A stretch of DNA of 64,000 nt from Lunularia cruciata (taxonomy: Eukaryota > Streptophyta > Marchantiopsida > Lunulariales > Lunulariaceae). The stretch spans positions 23,182,732 through 23,246,731 of the forward strand of contig OX419757.1 of NCBI GenBank assembly GCA_948567375.1, read 5' to 3'. Below are positions 25,753-36,733 of the stretch, one piece after another. The number at the start of each line of letters is the position of its first letter. Positions within the stretch are counted from its first letter, which is position 1. Below the pieces are notes generated by a model, which worked only from the letters and a program-made list of their open reading frames with translations, was not told the origin of the DNA and did no database searches. The position numbers and the translations under genes are program-made.

Positions 25753-26927
25753 AGGCACAATATCCTCGTTGCAAAGTTGTTATTCAAATGATTGCACCAA
25801 CACCAATGAAATGGTCAAGTTGACTATTGTCCCATGTTTCCTCATACAATGTGTACCCTTTCCAATGTACAAGCTACTCCACATGTAGATGGCGGGTACC
25901 ATTGATGCATTTTTGGAGAATGTATTTGACTTCATGTTCCTCCATGTTATCAATGAGTGTTGGATAATGTCAAATTTCTTGTATGGAAAGAAAGTGGAGT
26001 GGTTAGGATGCATATCTATGTAGTAAGGAAACATAAAACATTGGATGACCTTCATGTGTGGTGCTAGCTCAAGTGATAGGCCATTGTGCGAATTCACCAA
26101 AGGATAGGAAAAGGCCCAATAAAATGAAGTTTTAGCTTACAAGGGCTAACTAATGTGGGGTTGGTTGTAGATAGCTAGACTTGATCACCAATATTGAGCT
26201 CTATGTGCCAACAATGTGCATTTGCATACTATTTTCATTGATTTTGGGCAATCTACAACTTATGCTTGGCGTTTTCCACACCCTAATGGATTTTGGAAAC
26301 AAAAGTGTTGATAACATCAACCTTGGTAGCCGTCAAGTGGATCTTCATCAAGCTCAAAGGTGTGAAAATATGTTCTTTATAGATAAGGAAGAATGGTGTG
26401 ACTTGTGTAGATGCATTCATTAAATTGTTATAGGGAAATTCTACCAATATAAGTAAGGTATCTTACCTCTCTTGCTCATCTTAGGTGAATCCTTAGAGCA
26501 TGTCTTCAATAGTATGATTAGCCTGCTATATTGGTCCATTAGTTTGTAGATGGTAAGCTGTAAATGTAGCCAATTTTGTTTTGAAGATGCAAAAGAGTGT
26601 TCTTCAAAACAAACTAGTGAATTGAGTGCCTATATCGGTGATGAGCACTTGAGACAGGCCATGGTAGGAAAAGACTAAATCTAAGTACAATTGAGCTAAT
26701 TGTGGAGCAATCATGTCCTTGGTGGTAGGACATACATGAATCATTTTGTTATGTTGGTCAACAAAGACTACAATGGAATCAAACCCTAAGGTGGTCTTGG
26801 GCAATTCACAAACCAGATCTATGCTTACCTATTTCCAACACTATGTAGGAGTAGGGAGTGGTTGAAGGAGCCTTGTTGGAGCTTAATTCAAAGCCTTATT
26901 TTGTTGATAGAGAAGGCAGCTTTGAAC
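25753..26927 (-). pseudogene. Family C integrase relic (third element)
   Basis: Minus-strand integrase. The frame at 26604-26804 reads FDSIVVFVDQ, HVCPTTKDMIAPQLAQLYLD, and GLSQVLI then D(I)GTQFTSLF. It aligns base for base with 14469-15640 until 26927, where the B element begins. The host sequence continues in the second C copy with TGAAC (15636-15640), exactly the five bases found at 26923-26927. This shows that the B element inserted here with a TGAAC duplication. Confidence 0.78.
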
Positions 26928-27141
26928 TATGAGCCAGCCTGTCTCTCACTCAAGATGAACCTTTGATGGCTATTATGGTAGCACACCATGGACTTAGAAG
27001 GCAAGGAACCCCAACTCCATCATACTCCTTCAAGGCTAACACTCCAAGACTCAAGACATTGCTCACTAGAGAACTCAATGAGAGAGAGATAGTTGCAAAT
27101 GAAAGGATGATGAGTACCTCCTCACCCCTTGTTTATATACT

Positions 27142-29033
27142 TGTGACAACTCGGCAAATATCACTTTTGCCGTAATCGGGTAAGTAGAGTTTGTTCCCGC
27201 AGAGATACGAGTCAGAATTGGTCAAATACGAAGCAAAGTAACAATTTCAGTTTTTCTTGGTTGCGTCTTTAATCTCTCAAGTAGAAACCACACCCAGAAG
27301 AGAGTAACCAGCATTGATTCGCAGTCTTGTCACAAATTAACACTCCTTAATCACAAATCCTTCAATTCTTTCCAAACAATCTTGATTGTGATGATTCAGG
27401 CTCTCCCAAAAACGGCACTTCACTACAAAACGACTTCGCCTCAGAATTGTGTTCCACCCCTCCACTGAAGGCACAACTTCCTTGATCAAAATTGCTTCAC
27501 ATCAACTTTGCACTGCACTCACAAATGCAGAATACTACCAACACTACAATTCCTCTTAGATCTGTCAAGGCATTGCTTTGATTGCACTTCACTCAGGATC
27601 AAACACACAGAATGAAGATCAAGGCTGTGGAATCCCACATCCAACAAGCACTTTGACTTGCACTTCAAATTTCTTCAAATACTCACAAACATAGATACAA
27701 AGTTGATACTCAGAATCAAGCTCAAGCGACAAGCACTGCTTCACAACACTTTGCTTTATCTATTCTCAGAAAAAATGAGCACTGAACAACATTTGACTGC
27801 GAATGCCACTCTTAAATAGTGAAGCAATCGACAGTTCTAACAACTATACCGTTTCTACAACAACTGTTCTAACTTGCAGATCCAAAATGACAATGCACCT
27901 CTTCATATCTGCCTCTTCAAATCTCAAATCTGTTATTAATCCGATCCCATGTCTTCGCTTCTTCTTTGGCTTTCAAACCCAAACCCAAAGTAATCTTACT
28001 TCCCATTACTCTTTCCTTGAGTTTCACAACTCCTAATTCCTCCACTAATTCTAACATTTCTCCTTCCTGATATGAAATTCCTATCATAGTTAAGCCTTCT
28101 AAATCTCTTTCTCCCGACCCACTCTTCTCTAAAGTGTCAAATGTCAAATCCAAAGACACCTACACTCCTATCTCTTTTACTTCGGGTCTAACTACTATCA
28201 ATTCCTTTACTAATTCTACTGTGTCATCGTCAAGAATTGTAATTGAAAACATGAATACACTATCTACACCTTCAATTTGTAACCCACTTTCCCCTAATCA
28301 CTCATGTAACTGACCCGAAGACAATTACTGTATGATCCTGCACTTCAAGTTTATTCACTACTGCTACTTCTCCTTCAATTTCTATTCTATCTTCAATCTG
28401 AACTGAAATTGAAGTCATGGGTATCCTAACTATCTTCTTTCCCTACTCTAACTTACTCTTATCCCTCTGGCAAAACTCCCAAAGTCACCTTCACTGCACT
28501 CCGAGGTCCGGCTTCCTCAGATTTAGTCGGTCATCTTAGTCTTGAGACGAAGTCTTTAGACCCGAAGTCCGAAGTCCAAAGTCACATAGACCCGAAGACA
28601 CTTTGACCCAAGTACATCTACTCCAGAAACTTCAAATGGTTGTAACTTCTTCTACAAACCTCCAAACTTTGCGATTTTGGTAACAATGGAAAGCCCTGGA
28701 CAAGACGCTTCCAACGAGATATAATACGCTTGATTTGGACTTGTGTGCATTGAGATATGGCCCCCGCAAGAATCTTGACCTGCAACTTCTATTTCTCCTT
28801 CGGGTTTGCTCTCCTTCAACGTCTGATCCGAGTTTTTCCCTCCTCAGACACGAAGTAAACTTCTTCAGGTTTCATCCCGTCCGAGTCCTTCTTCCTCTAA
28901 CACAAAGTCTACTTCCTCAAGCTTGATCAAAACACAAGTTTGCACTCATTTCTTCTCCATTTGGTTTCAATTTGGTTTTAACAAGACACTTCTTCTTCAA
29001 AACTTATCCAGAATGAAAAATATGGGTACCACA
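27142..29033 (-). mobile_element. Family A solo LTR (short form), target duplication ATACT
   Basis: The minus-strand LTR runs from TGTGGTACCCATA at 29033 to ...GTTGTCACA at 27142, 1892 bp. ATACT flanks it at 27137-27141 and 29034-29038, and the interrupted B LTR is continuous across it. The terminal third matches the full A LTR at 57480-58562 closely. The promoter-proximal part is different: the N-terminal frame is gone and the U3 has other sequence, rich in CCGAAGTC-type phrases. A TATTTAAG motif at 27811-27818 (minus) is kept. Confidence 0.92.
27917..28159 (-). pseudogene. C-terminal remnant of LTR-borne frame in solo LTR
   Basis: An 80-residue minus frame matching the last ~80 residues of the LTR protein (57510-57755): LEKSG, LEGL, (I/V)ISxQE.E.L(D/E)LVEE, VKL(E/K)(G/E)RV(V/M)GSK(F/I)TLG and GLKA. 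It continues past the stop seen in the long copy. The rest of the protein is missing from this LTR. Confidence 0.7.
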
Positions 29034-29516
29034 ATACTTGTGAAATAATTGCGTACCAAAGTTACTACTTACTATAGTAAATCAAGTTACTAGACTAAAA
29101 GTCAAGTAAAGTCAAAAAGTAGAAAGGAATATCCATTCACATGGGCATATTCCCCTAAGCATGTGGTCTTATCTTGACCCAACCACTAAGTCAAGGATTC
29201 CTTCACATGTGTTATCCTTGGACTAAAAAAGAATCCAAAACAAAAAGGCTTGCGGGCCCAAGAGTTCTCAACTCTTTCCTCAAAGCCAAACACCTAGGAA
29301 TAATACCAAGTCAACACACTAAAATCCAAAATAGTGGTGCTCATCTTTTCTATTTCCTCTAAAGTAAGGTCCTCTCTATCTTAGCTATGATTATCTTTAG
29401 CTCACCATGACTAATATAAAACCATCCTTTATCTCTATATAAATAATATCTCTTAAGTACTTGTAATACCAAGCTAAATATCACAATGCAACACACATGC
29501 ACAAATGGGTGTTACA

Positions 29517-29528
29517 TTTACCTCCGGA
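29517..29528 (-). promoter_or_regulatory. Putative polypurine tract of B element
   Basis: CCGGAGGTAAA on the minus strand directly before the B LTR start. Short, but in the right place for plus-strand priming. Confidence 0.5.
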
Positions 29529-29564
29529 CTAAGTTTTCACTTTGTCCTCAAAGTGAAGGTCTCT

Positions 29565-29834
29565 CTACCTTCTATGGTACATCTTCCATGTATCATGGTT
29601 AATCCTATCAAAGTGTCTTCCTCCCAACTCCTTGAGATCATAGGTGTAATTGCCCCACACCTTCTCCACTATGAAAGGTCCAAAGTACTTAGGCAAAAAC
29701 TTCTTTTGCACTCTCTTGAATCGAATAGAATCAAACAACATTATCCAATCACCTTCTTTGAAAGTCTCCACCTTCTTCTTGCCTTGCCTCTTGTCATAGC
29801 TCTCTTTTTGTTTTGTTTGGCTTGCTCCACTCAA
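29565..29834 (-). pseudogene. Family B integrase C-terminal domain
   Basis: An 89-residue minus frame: QTKQKESYDKRQGKKK, FKEGDWIMLFDS, KKFLPKYFGPFIVEKVWGN and YDLKELGG. This is the integrase C-terminal GPF/Y-type region (here GPFIV). It is separated from the core by a single frameshift near 29830. It ends about 50 bases before the LTR. No chromodomain is visible, consistent with a non-chromovirus gypsy of Athila/Tat type. Confidence 0.85.
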
Positions 29835-30598
29835 ACCATAGCAACTGCTCTTGCCTCTTCCAACTCCATGAGTTGATCCTTCCTTGACTTCTCTGCATCA
29901 CCTCCTTGTGCTTTCTTCAATCTCCTATGAATGCTCTGGAAGGTAGGAAGATCAAAGTGAATAGGTAAGGTAGACTCAATACCATACACCAATTGAAATG
30001 GAAAATATCCGGTAGAAGTCTTCATGGTTGTCCTATACTCCCACAAAACTGCATGAATCCTCTTGTCCCGATGATGTTTAGCCCACTCCATTTCTGCATC
30101 TTTGTCCAACATCATGCACAAGGTCTGATTGGTTCTCTCTGCCAAGCCATTGGAATTTGGATTATAGGATGTAGTTACTCTATGTATGATAGAGAAATGT
30201 CGTAGCATGGCTATAGTAAGGCTTCTTGTAAACTCTCCTCCTCTATCAAAAACCAACTCCAAAGGGTATCCAAACCTAGTGATAATGCATTCATAAAGAA
30301 ATCTACCTACTTCATCTTCATTCTTGTCCCTCAATGGTCTAGCCTCAACCCACTTGGTAAGGTAATCAGTAACTACCACAATGTACCAATTGTTCCTTGG
30401 GGTTCTATTGAAAGGACCTACAAAATCAATTCTCCACTTCTCAAAAGGTCCTAACAATGGAATTGATCTAAGTGGTGGAGTGGATGTAGAATTTCTAGCA
30501 AAAGCTTGACAAACATGACAAGTTTTGCAATAATCAAGACAATCCTTGAAAATCCCCCTCCAATGGTAACCTACATCTAGAATCTTGAAAGCAGTCAC
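29831..30598 (-). pseudogene. Family B integrase core
   Basis: A 255-residue minus frame. It begins in the HHCC zinc-binding domain (GYHWRG, then CLDYCKTCHVC). It continues into the catalytic core with the D, D, E residues in WRIDFVGPF / VVTDYLTKWVEARP, VFDRGGEFTRS and NSNGLAERTNQTL, and the WEYRTTMKTSTGYFPFQLVYG block. One in-frame TGA (about 30602) separates it from the upstream RNase H frame, and a frameshift from the C-terminal domain. All catalytic residues look intact, so this is a young relic. Confidence 0.9.
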
Positions 30599-30601
30599 CT
30601 T

Positions 30602-31498
30602 TCATGCAAAGTGTCCTCCACATACTAAACCTTCATGAAACTCCTTTATGAGTAGGATAGACTCTTCCTTACCCACTGCTCTTCGAAGTAGACCATCTGC
30701 TACTTGGTGAAAAAGAATATCCTCCACCATTGTGTAAGGTCTAGATCTTGCTTCAAGGGCCTTCCTCTCCCTAGCATGCATCCCTTCTGGATAGTTACCT
30801 CTTGTCATAAAATCCACAATCTCCTTGTACTCCATTGGAACCTCTTGAGTGACTGAGATTGTCATGAGCTCCTCATCCAAGAAGGAATCATCCATTGGCT
30901 CATCTCTATCATGATCATAGGCTCTTGATAACAAATCAGCATTTGCATGTTTCTTTCGTGGCCTATCCTCAATGGTGTTGTCATACTCAGACAAGAGTAT
31001 CATCCACCTTGCTAGTCTCCCTTCAACATTAGTCTTGTTGAAGATGTACTTCAAAGCCTTGTGATCCATGACAATGGTGGCTTTCCCTCCAATCAAGTAG
31101 TGTCTAAACTTCTTGAGACCAAAGATCACTACCAACCCTTCTCTCTCCATGACAGAGTAGTTCTTCTCTGCTGAAACCATTTGCCTACTAGCATAAGCTA
31201 TTGGATGATCATGCCCATCTTGGTCTAATTGACTAAGAGTGCATCCTATAGCTACATTAGAAGCATCAGTGTAGAGGATAAAAGGTTTACTCCAATCAGG
31301 TTTAGCAAGAATTGGAGCTACAACAAGGGATTGCTTGAGCTCCTCAAAAGCTTTGAGAGCCTCCTTGTCCTCCAAAATCACCATGTAATCTACACCCTTC
31401 TTCATGTAGATGGTCAATGCATAAGCCTTGTTGGAAAATGAGAAGATGAACCTCCTATAGTACCCAACCATCCCGGTACCTCCTATAGTACCCAACAT
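30602..31498 (-). pseudogene. Family B RNase H with integrase N-terminus
   Basis: A 298-residue minus frame. Residues ~10-70 are the end of the RT connection (VGYYRRFI, FEELKQSLVVAPILAKPDW). RNase H follows, with FILYTDASNVAIGC, AYASRQMVSAEKNYSVMERE, FRHYLIGGKATIVMDHKALKY and HANADLLSR. The frame closes with the start of the integrase zinc domain (EFHEGLVCGGHF). The first ~16 codons before VGYY come from a short direct duplication at the deletion junction that removed RT. Confidence 0.9.
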
Positions 31499-31950
31499 TG
31501 GCGGATTGGTCTTGCATGTGACTCCACCTCTATCTTGTGCTCCTCCAAGGTGACTTCCTTCAAATCCTTGTAACTAAAAGCATACACATGGATGAACTTG
31601 CAAAAAATCTCCTCAAATCTCACCTTCTCCTCCTTGATAGCATTTGGGCCATACTTGAGGGTAGCTAACCTTCTCTCTACCTCCTCAAGTGTCAATGGTG
31701 ATTTATTTGGGTCCTTCAAAACCTCTGGCTTAGGTGCAAAATCCATAGCACACAAAGGATACACATTTGAATCAGATTCAGATTCATCCTCCTCCATGGA
31801 AGTCTCCTCTTCCATGCTTGTGTCCACACCTGAAGCTCCTTCTTCAGAATTTGATTCCCAATAATCAGAAGATGGTGTATCTGAATGTGAAGTGTTGGTG
31901 GTGTTAGTCACAAGAATTGTGACTCTATGGTTTGATGGCCCAATCCTCAA
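31483..31950 (-). pseudogene. Family B protease-RT linker; RT deleted
   Basis: A 155-residue minus frame: an acidic linker (EEETSMEEDESESDSN), YPLCAMDFAPKPEVLKDPNK, and the segment that normally precedes RT (LEEHKIEVESHARPIRQ). After PIRQ, where RT should start, the frame runs directly into sequence from the end of RT. The whole palm/finger RT domain with its YxDD box is absent. The 18-base phrase CCTCCTATAGTACCCAAC occurs twice, at about 31451 and 31482, bracketing the junction. Confidence 0.85.
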
Positions 31951-32022
31951 GTACCCTTTGTGTCATCGATTAGTTGTGCGTGCTGCTCTCAACCATGGCC
32001 TCCCAAGAAGTAAGTCATAGCT

Positions 32023-32715
32023 TTAATCCTTCAAGACTTGGAAAGTCATGAGATTTTGAACTCCCATAACTAAAACTACCACCTTATCCATCACCCCTAC
32101 TGGTTGAACTTGTTGTTTGTTTGCCATGCTCACCACAAATGTTGAAGGTCTTGAGGGTATCATACCCAACTTCTTCATCAACCTTTTTGACATGGCATTC
32201 ACTGCTGATCCTCCATCAACAAGTGCATCCTTGATGTTGTGACCATTCACTCTCACATCAATCTTGGAGGCATATTCACAAGCCTCCCATGGTGCTGGCT
32301 TGGCATCCACCACCCCCATTGACACTGGAGCTTTTGCCTTCTTCTTCTTCCTGCTCCTCGTAGAACTCAAACCACCTCTAAGCTCCTTTCTCAAGGTAGG
32401 GTTCAAAGCAATCAATTGGCCCACTGTTATGTTAGCCTTGTGACTACCAACATCCTCCAACACATTGTAGTTCCATTGTTGCTTTGAAATCAAGAAATCC
32501 TCCATCCCCAACTTCTTCCTTGGAGTCTTTGTTGTTGATGGTGTTGAGGTGCAAGTGCTCCTAGTAGACATAGGAGTATCCTTGCTTGGAGTAAATCCTT
32601 GAGAAGAATGAACATCCTCTGCAAAACAAGCTCTCGTCTTCTCTTGTGCCAAAAGCTCCAAATTAAGACTCTTGGAGTTTGAGCACTCTCCCTTCTCATA
32701 CTTGCTCTCCACCAC
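32023..32715 (-). pseudogene. Family B aspartic protease region
   Basis: A 230-residue minus frame. After a Ser/Thr-rich stretch and TPRKKLGMEDFLISKQQ comes the protease: IDVRVNGHNIKDALVDGG, then SAVNAMSKRLMKKLG, where the catalytic Asp sits in the VDGGSxVN context typical of Athila/Tat proteases. The second half contains VVVLVMGVQNLMTFQVL. It ends at a stop; about 70 bases separate it from the next frame. Confidence 0.82.
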
Positions 32716-32719
32716 ATCT

Positions 32720-33060
32720 ATGGATGCTATCCCTTTACCTTGTTTGGATTAGGAGCCACTTGGGTTTCACTACCACCCTCTTTCCCTCTATTGGCTTCCT
32801 CATAACCCCTTCTTCCATGGTAAGTGGAATTTGGGCAATTCCTTTGGATATGGCCTCTTCCTCCACAACCAAAAAAATTTCTATCATTGAAATTGTTGGC
32901 TAGTTGAACTCCTCTATATGGTTAGTTTCCATAACTCCTAGGCCCTCTCCCTACATTCTGATCTACCTTTTCTCTTCTCCCATAGTTGCACCACATTGAT
33001 CTTGAGATCCGCAAGTTGTTCTGTGATGGTTTGAAGTGGATCCTTTGGTAGAGAGTATGC
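32720..33060 (-). pseudogene. Family B gag C-terminus with zinc knuckle, truncated
   Basis: Minus strand. Near 32825-32890 it reads FFGCGGRGHIQRNC, a CX2CX4HX4C nucleocapsid knuckle whose first Cys is changed to Phe. Upstream are KDPLQTITEQLADLKI-like residues at about 32990-33045. Sequence identity to B stops at about 33060, where plus-strand family E begins. The rest of gag is not here, but lies in the same orientation at 52206-52848. Confidence 0.75.
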
Positions 33061-33605
33061 ATTAGCAACAATGATGCTAGCCAAGAAGGATATGCTTGGC
33101 AACTACACAGATAGGTGGATGTGTGGAGATTACCATCCTATCAACCGACAGACCAAGGCTGATCGGTATGCCATGCCTACACTAGAGGAGATTTTTGATA
33201 CAATTGGGCATGCAAAGGTCTTCAGTACTTTGGATCTTTGAGCGGGATATCATCAGTTGTCAATCAAGGAGGAGGATAAGGCCAAGACAACATTTTGGGC
33301 TATTGATCCTCACGGAAAGGATGTGTTATATCAGTGGAGGTTCTTACCATTTGGGTTAAAGAACGCTCTTGTGAGTTCCAAAGGGTCATGGATAGGATCC
33401 TAGCTGGATTGGATTTTTCTTAGTGCTTTATTGATGACATTTTGGTCCATAGCCCTACTGTGGAGGAGCAAGAAAGACAGTTGTTGGAGGTGTTTGAGAG
33501 GTTGAGATCTCATGGACTCAAATTACATCTTAGGAAGTGTAGGTTCTTCCACAAGCAGGTTGAGTATTTGGGTCCCACTATCTACCCTGGAGGACTTGGT
33601 GTTCA
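33061..33605 (+). pseudogene. Family E reverse transcriptase, 5'-truncated
   Basis: Plus-strand gypsy RT beginning abruptly: MCGDYHPINRQTKADRYAMP, TLEEIFDTIGHAKVFSTLDL, a stop, AGYHQLSIKEEDKAKTTF, FLPFGLKNA, and CFIDDILVHSP with the catalytic box FIDD at about 33420-33450. An in-frame stop lies at the LDL*AGYHQ motif and a frameshift follows FGLKNA. The LTR, gag and protease that should precede it are missing. Confidence 0.85.
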
Positions 33606-33615
33606 ATAGACTAAG

Positions 33616-34134
33616 GTGGAGGCTATTGCATGTATTCCTTGGCCTATGGATGTGAGTAGAGTGCAAGCATTTCTTGGGTTGGCAAACTTCTATTGCCACT
33701 ATGTAAGAGGATTTAGTGCCATTGCCAAGGCCTTGATGAAGCTGACCAAGCTTACACAAGAGTGGTGTTGGGGAGATGAGCAAGAGAGAGCTTTTGTAGA
33801 GCTCAAGGAGAGGTTGACATCTACTCCTATTTTGAAGAGACCAATTAGAGGACCTTCATTTCAGGTTCATACTGATTGGAGTATGTTGGGGCTTGGAGCA
33901 ATGCTCACCCATCATCATGATGAGGAGAAGGAGTTTGTGGTGGCCTATGCTAGTCGCTCCAACAATTCAGTAGAAGCAAAGTATAGTTCATATGAGGGGG
34001 AGTGCTTGGTAGCAATTTGGGCAGTATCACATTTCCAATGTTACCTATTTGGTAACCCCTTCACTCTCATCATTGATCATCAGCTGCTGAAGTGGTTGAT
34101 GGAGTCCGACAAGCTTTCAAGGAAGCTTGGATGA
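33616..34134 (+). pseudogene. Family E RT end and RNase H
   Basis: 172-residue frame: FLGLANFYCHYVRGFSAIAK (RT connection), ELKERLTSTPIL, then RNase H with QVHTDWSMLGLGAML, VVAYASRSNNSVEAKYSSYE, GECLVAIWAVSHFQCYLFG and LIIDHQLLKWLME. It ends at a TGA at 34134; the same frame continues ALVLEEYDYTIVHRPG, then VNDDVDGLSR. The catalytic Asp-Glu-Asp pattern of RNase H appears to be kept. Confidence 0.85.
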
Positions 34135-34539
34135 TGGGCTCTGGTTTTAGAGGAGTATGATTACACAATTGTTCACAGACCTGGAGTGGTGAACGATGAT
34201 GTAGATGGGTTGAGTAGAAACCCGTGTCCCAACAAGTAGGATCAGACTAGAGCATCTTGGCATGGTGAGACAGATGAGGAGATGGTGCCAGGTTGCCATG
34301 CATCTGCCTTTGTTTGTATATTTTTTGAGGCTTTGGTGGTATCTCTCTCAATGCATACAAGAGGAATTATTGAGGTCATAGATCCAGAGAGTGAAGATAT
34401 TGGTTCAATTCAGCGAGACATTCATGATGATGTCTTAGTGATAGACTATCTTTGCACTTGTGTTGTGGGTGGCATAGTTGGGGCCAAGGAGAGAGACTGT
34501 GTTCTTCAGCAAGCCAGATGGTTCAAATTGGAGGGTAGA

Positions 34540-35760
34540 CACCTTTTTCATGTATAAGAGGATGGTAGAGTGCAAGTAGTACCACTTCCATCTCAGAGAC
34601 CACAGTTGGTCTATCATGCTCATGAGGAGCTAGGAAATTTTGGATTCAAGCGTACATATAGCTTACTCTAGAGTCATTATTGGTGGTGTGGTATGCAGAC
34701 TAAGGTACAACAGTTTGTTGCCAGAAATGTGGTTTGTGGCCAAGTTAGAGCATCATTCAATGCTCCTATGCCATAGTTACATCCATTACCTATCATGGGA
34801 TTGGGTTACCATTGGAATTTGGTTATTGTTGGAGTTTGGTTTGGTTACCGTTGGAGTTTGGACTTCGCTGGACCTTGACCGCTGATTGTGAGATATCATC
34901 AATATGTCTTGGTGATGGTGGAGCACTTCTCTAAGGGGATTGATTTGGTGGATCTTCCTAACAAGTCTAGTGAAGGGATAACTTACACGTTCTTGGATCA
35001 AGTTCTTAGTCATTTTGGTGCACTGATTGAGGTTTTGATTGATCAAGGTACAAAGTTCTTGGGGGAGTTTCAGGTCTTGTGTGACAAGGCTTTGATTGAT
35101 CCTTGTACTACATCCCAACATCACCCTGAGGCAGATGGCTTAGCAGAGAGAGTGGTTCAGACAATGAAGAGAGGATTGCAAAAGTATGGTTTGCAGAGAG
35201 GCCACTTGGGAGATTGGGATCTCCAATTACCTTAGTTGGCCATGGGCTATCGATTCAGCCGGCAAGCCTCCTTAGCATCCTTCTCTCCTTACTTCCTACT
35301 CTATGGACGAGGTCCAGACTTACTTGCAGCTATTTGTTGAGATGCTACTATAGTTTTGGACTTGGATGACCTAGATGTATGGATGAGCGCATGTTCTTAA
35401 CGGGCAAAGATTTTTCAGAGAGTGATGCCGATGGCCTTTGAGAACTTGGCAATTGCTCAACATAGAGATACTTTAAGCTATGCTACCATTTGAGGAAGAG
35501 GTTATAGACCCTCAATCTGTTGATTTCATCTAGGAGACTATGTATATCTACAATAGACAACACCAACAACACTTGATGTTTTGATAGGCCGCACTATCTT
35601 GAGAGTGCATGAGGTTTTGCAATCTGGAGTCCTTGTGTTAGAAGGACATGATGGTGTTGTTTAGAAGGATCATGTGCACAATTGTGCACCATGCCACCTC
35701 CCAAACATTGATGGTACTATGGACCCAAGCTTAGCACTTGTACATGCAGGCTTGAGGTGT
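34540..35760 (+). pseudogene. Family E integrase relic
   Basis: Starts with the zinc domain (HAHEELGNFG) near 34618. The core is in the frame at 34888-35235: VLVMVEHFSKGIDLVDLPNK, VLIDQGTKFLGEF and HHPEADGLAERVVQTMKRGL. The third acidic residue sits in GLAERV. Downstream, broken frames give FSPYFLLYGRGPDL. A short tandem expansion (34804-34860) disrupts the segment before the core. Many stops. Confidence 0.8.
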
Positions 35761-36067
35761 ATGTTATGTGGCTCTTCTGGTGGAGCTGCTACTATGTGAG
35801 TGTGGGATAGTTATTTGAGAGGATGACATATGGCATGTATGACTCCTCCTCTCATGGTGGTTCCTCAGGGACAGTGGTTATGTCCTAGATGTACTTGACA
35901 TATAGCTAGTTCATTCCTTATATGGTATAGATTGCAGATAGGCGACTAACAATGGGGCTCCAGAGCACCCTGCCTCCTAATCTTTGCCCATCATAGGGTA
36001 TACCATATACTTGGAGTAGATGGCTATCTGGAGTTAGAGGGACCTAACTGCCAGCTAGAGGGGCGAT
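35761..36067 (+). other. 3' untranslated part of family E element
   Basis: Non-coding sequence between the E integrase relic and its LTR. It ends in CTAGAGGGGCGAT, a short purine-rich tract just before the LTR start TGTGGCAC, the likely polypurine tract. Confidence 0.5.
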
Positions 36068-36733
36068 TGTGGCACTTTAGAGTTTATGTATGACTTATGT
36101 GTGAGTTGTACTTCTATTGTGTATGATGTTGACAACAATGTTTGTTGTGTAGTGATGTATATATGCACAATATCTATCATGCTATTTGTAGTGTTGCATC
36201 TAGATTGCTTGGACATTGGAGTTTTAGTGGTAGTAGTTAGAGGCATTTTGGCAGTTATTCATAGACTATTTCCGACGGTCAGATTTTGTGTTTGGGGTAC
36301 TAACTTCATGGTGAGGCACACCGTCACTTACACTGTCCGTGCCATTGGGTGTGCCATCAACAGGACCGTTGGAATGAGACCTAGGTCAAAATCAAGAGTA
36401 TACTCTGGAAGTGCAGCTCCAAAGAGTTCGCTTCTTTGATGTAGAGCCTTCAAGTTCCTAGCTAGAGTGGACAGAAAGCCGGTGAGCGTCACTTAGAGTT
36501 TCTTAGCTAGAGTGGGTGTGGCTTGACTGTAGTCAGTGCCCAGTTGTTGGCAAGTTGTTGAGGATCAGATCAAGTATTAATTTGAGTTCAATTGATTTGA
36601 GTTGTAAATGATCTGATTATTGTGGCACTTTAGAGTTTATGTCTGACTTATGTGTGAGTTGTGCTTCTATTGTGTATGATGTTGACAATGATGTATGTTG
36701 TGTAACAATGTATATATGCACGACATGTATAAC
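36068..36733 (+). repeat. Family E LTR with a second partial LTR start in tandem
   Basis: The LTR starts TGTGGCACTTTAGAG at 36068. The first ~115 bases recur at 36621-36733 in the same orientation at about 90 percent identity, then stop at a fragment of family C LTR. This is either an LTR followed by a second truncated copy, or one insertion into another. I could not place the LTR's 3' end. Confidence 0.55.

Larger units (their letters stand above)
26928..29516 (-). mobile_element. Family B 3' LTR, split by an A solo LTR
   Basis: On the minus strand the LTR starts TGTAACACCCATTTGTGC at 29516 and ends at 26928 (TATGAGCC on the plus strand, from TGTGAGCC). Removing the nested solo LTR (27142-29033) and one ATACT copy leaves about 690 bp, equal to the other B LTRs. 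It lies immediately after B integrase and is therefore the 3' LTR. Its terminal ~205 bases differ from 54410-54638 at only about six sites. Confidence 0.88.

Noticed and set aside
26963-27175. 70-codon plus frame nearly identical to 54442-54630
   Set aside because: Both are antisense readings of the same B LTR end. Identity reflects the young LTR pair, not a protein.
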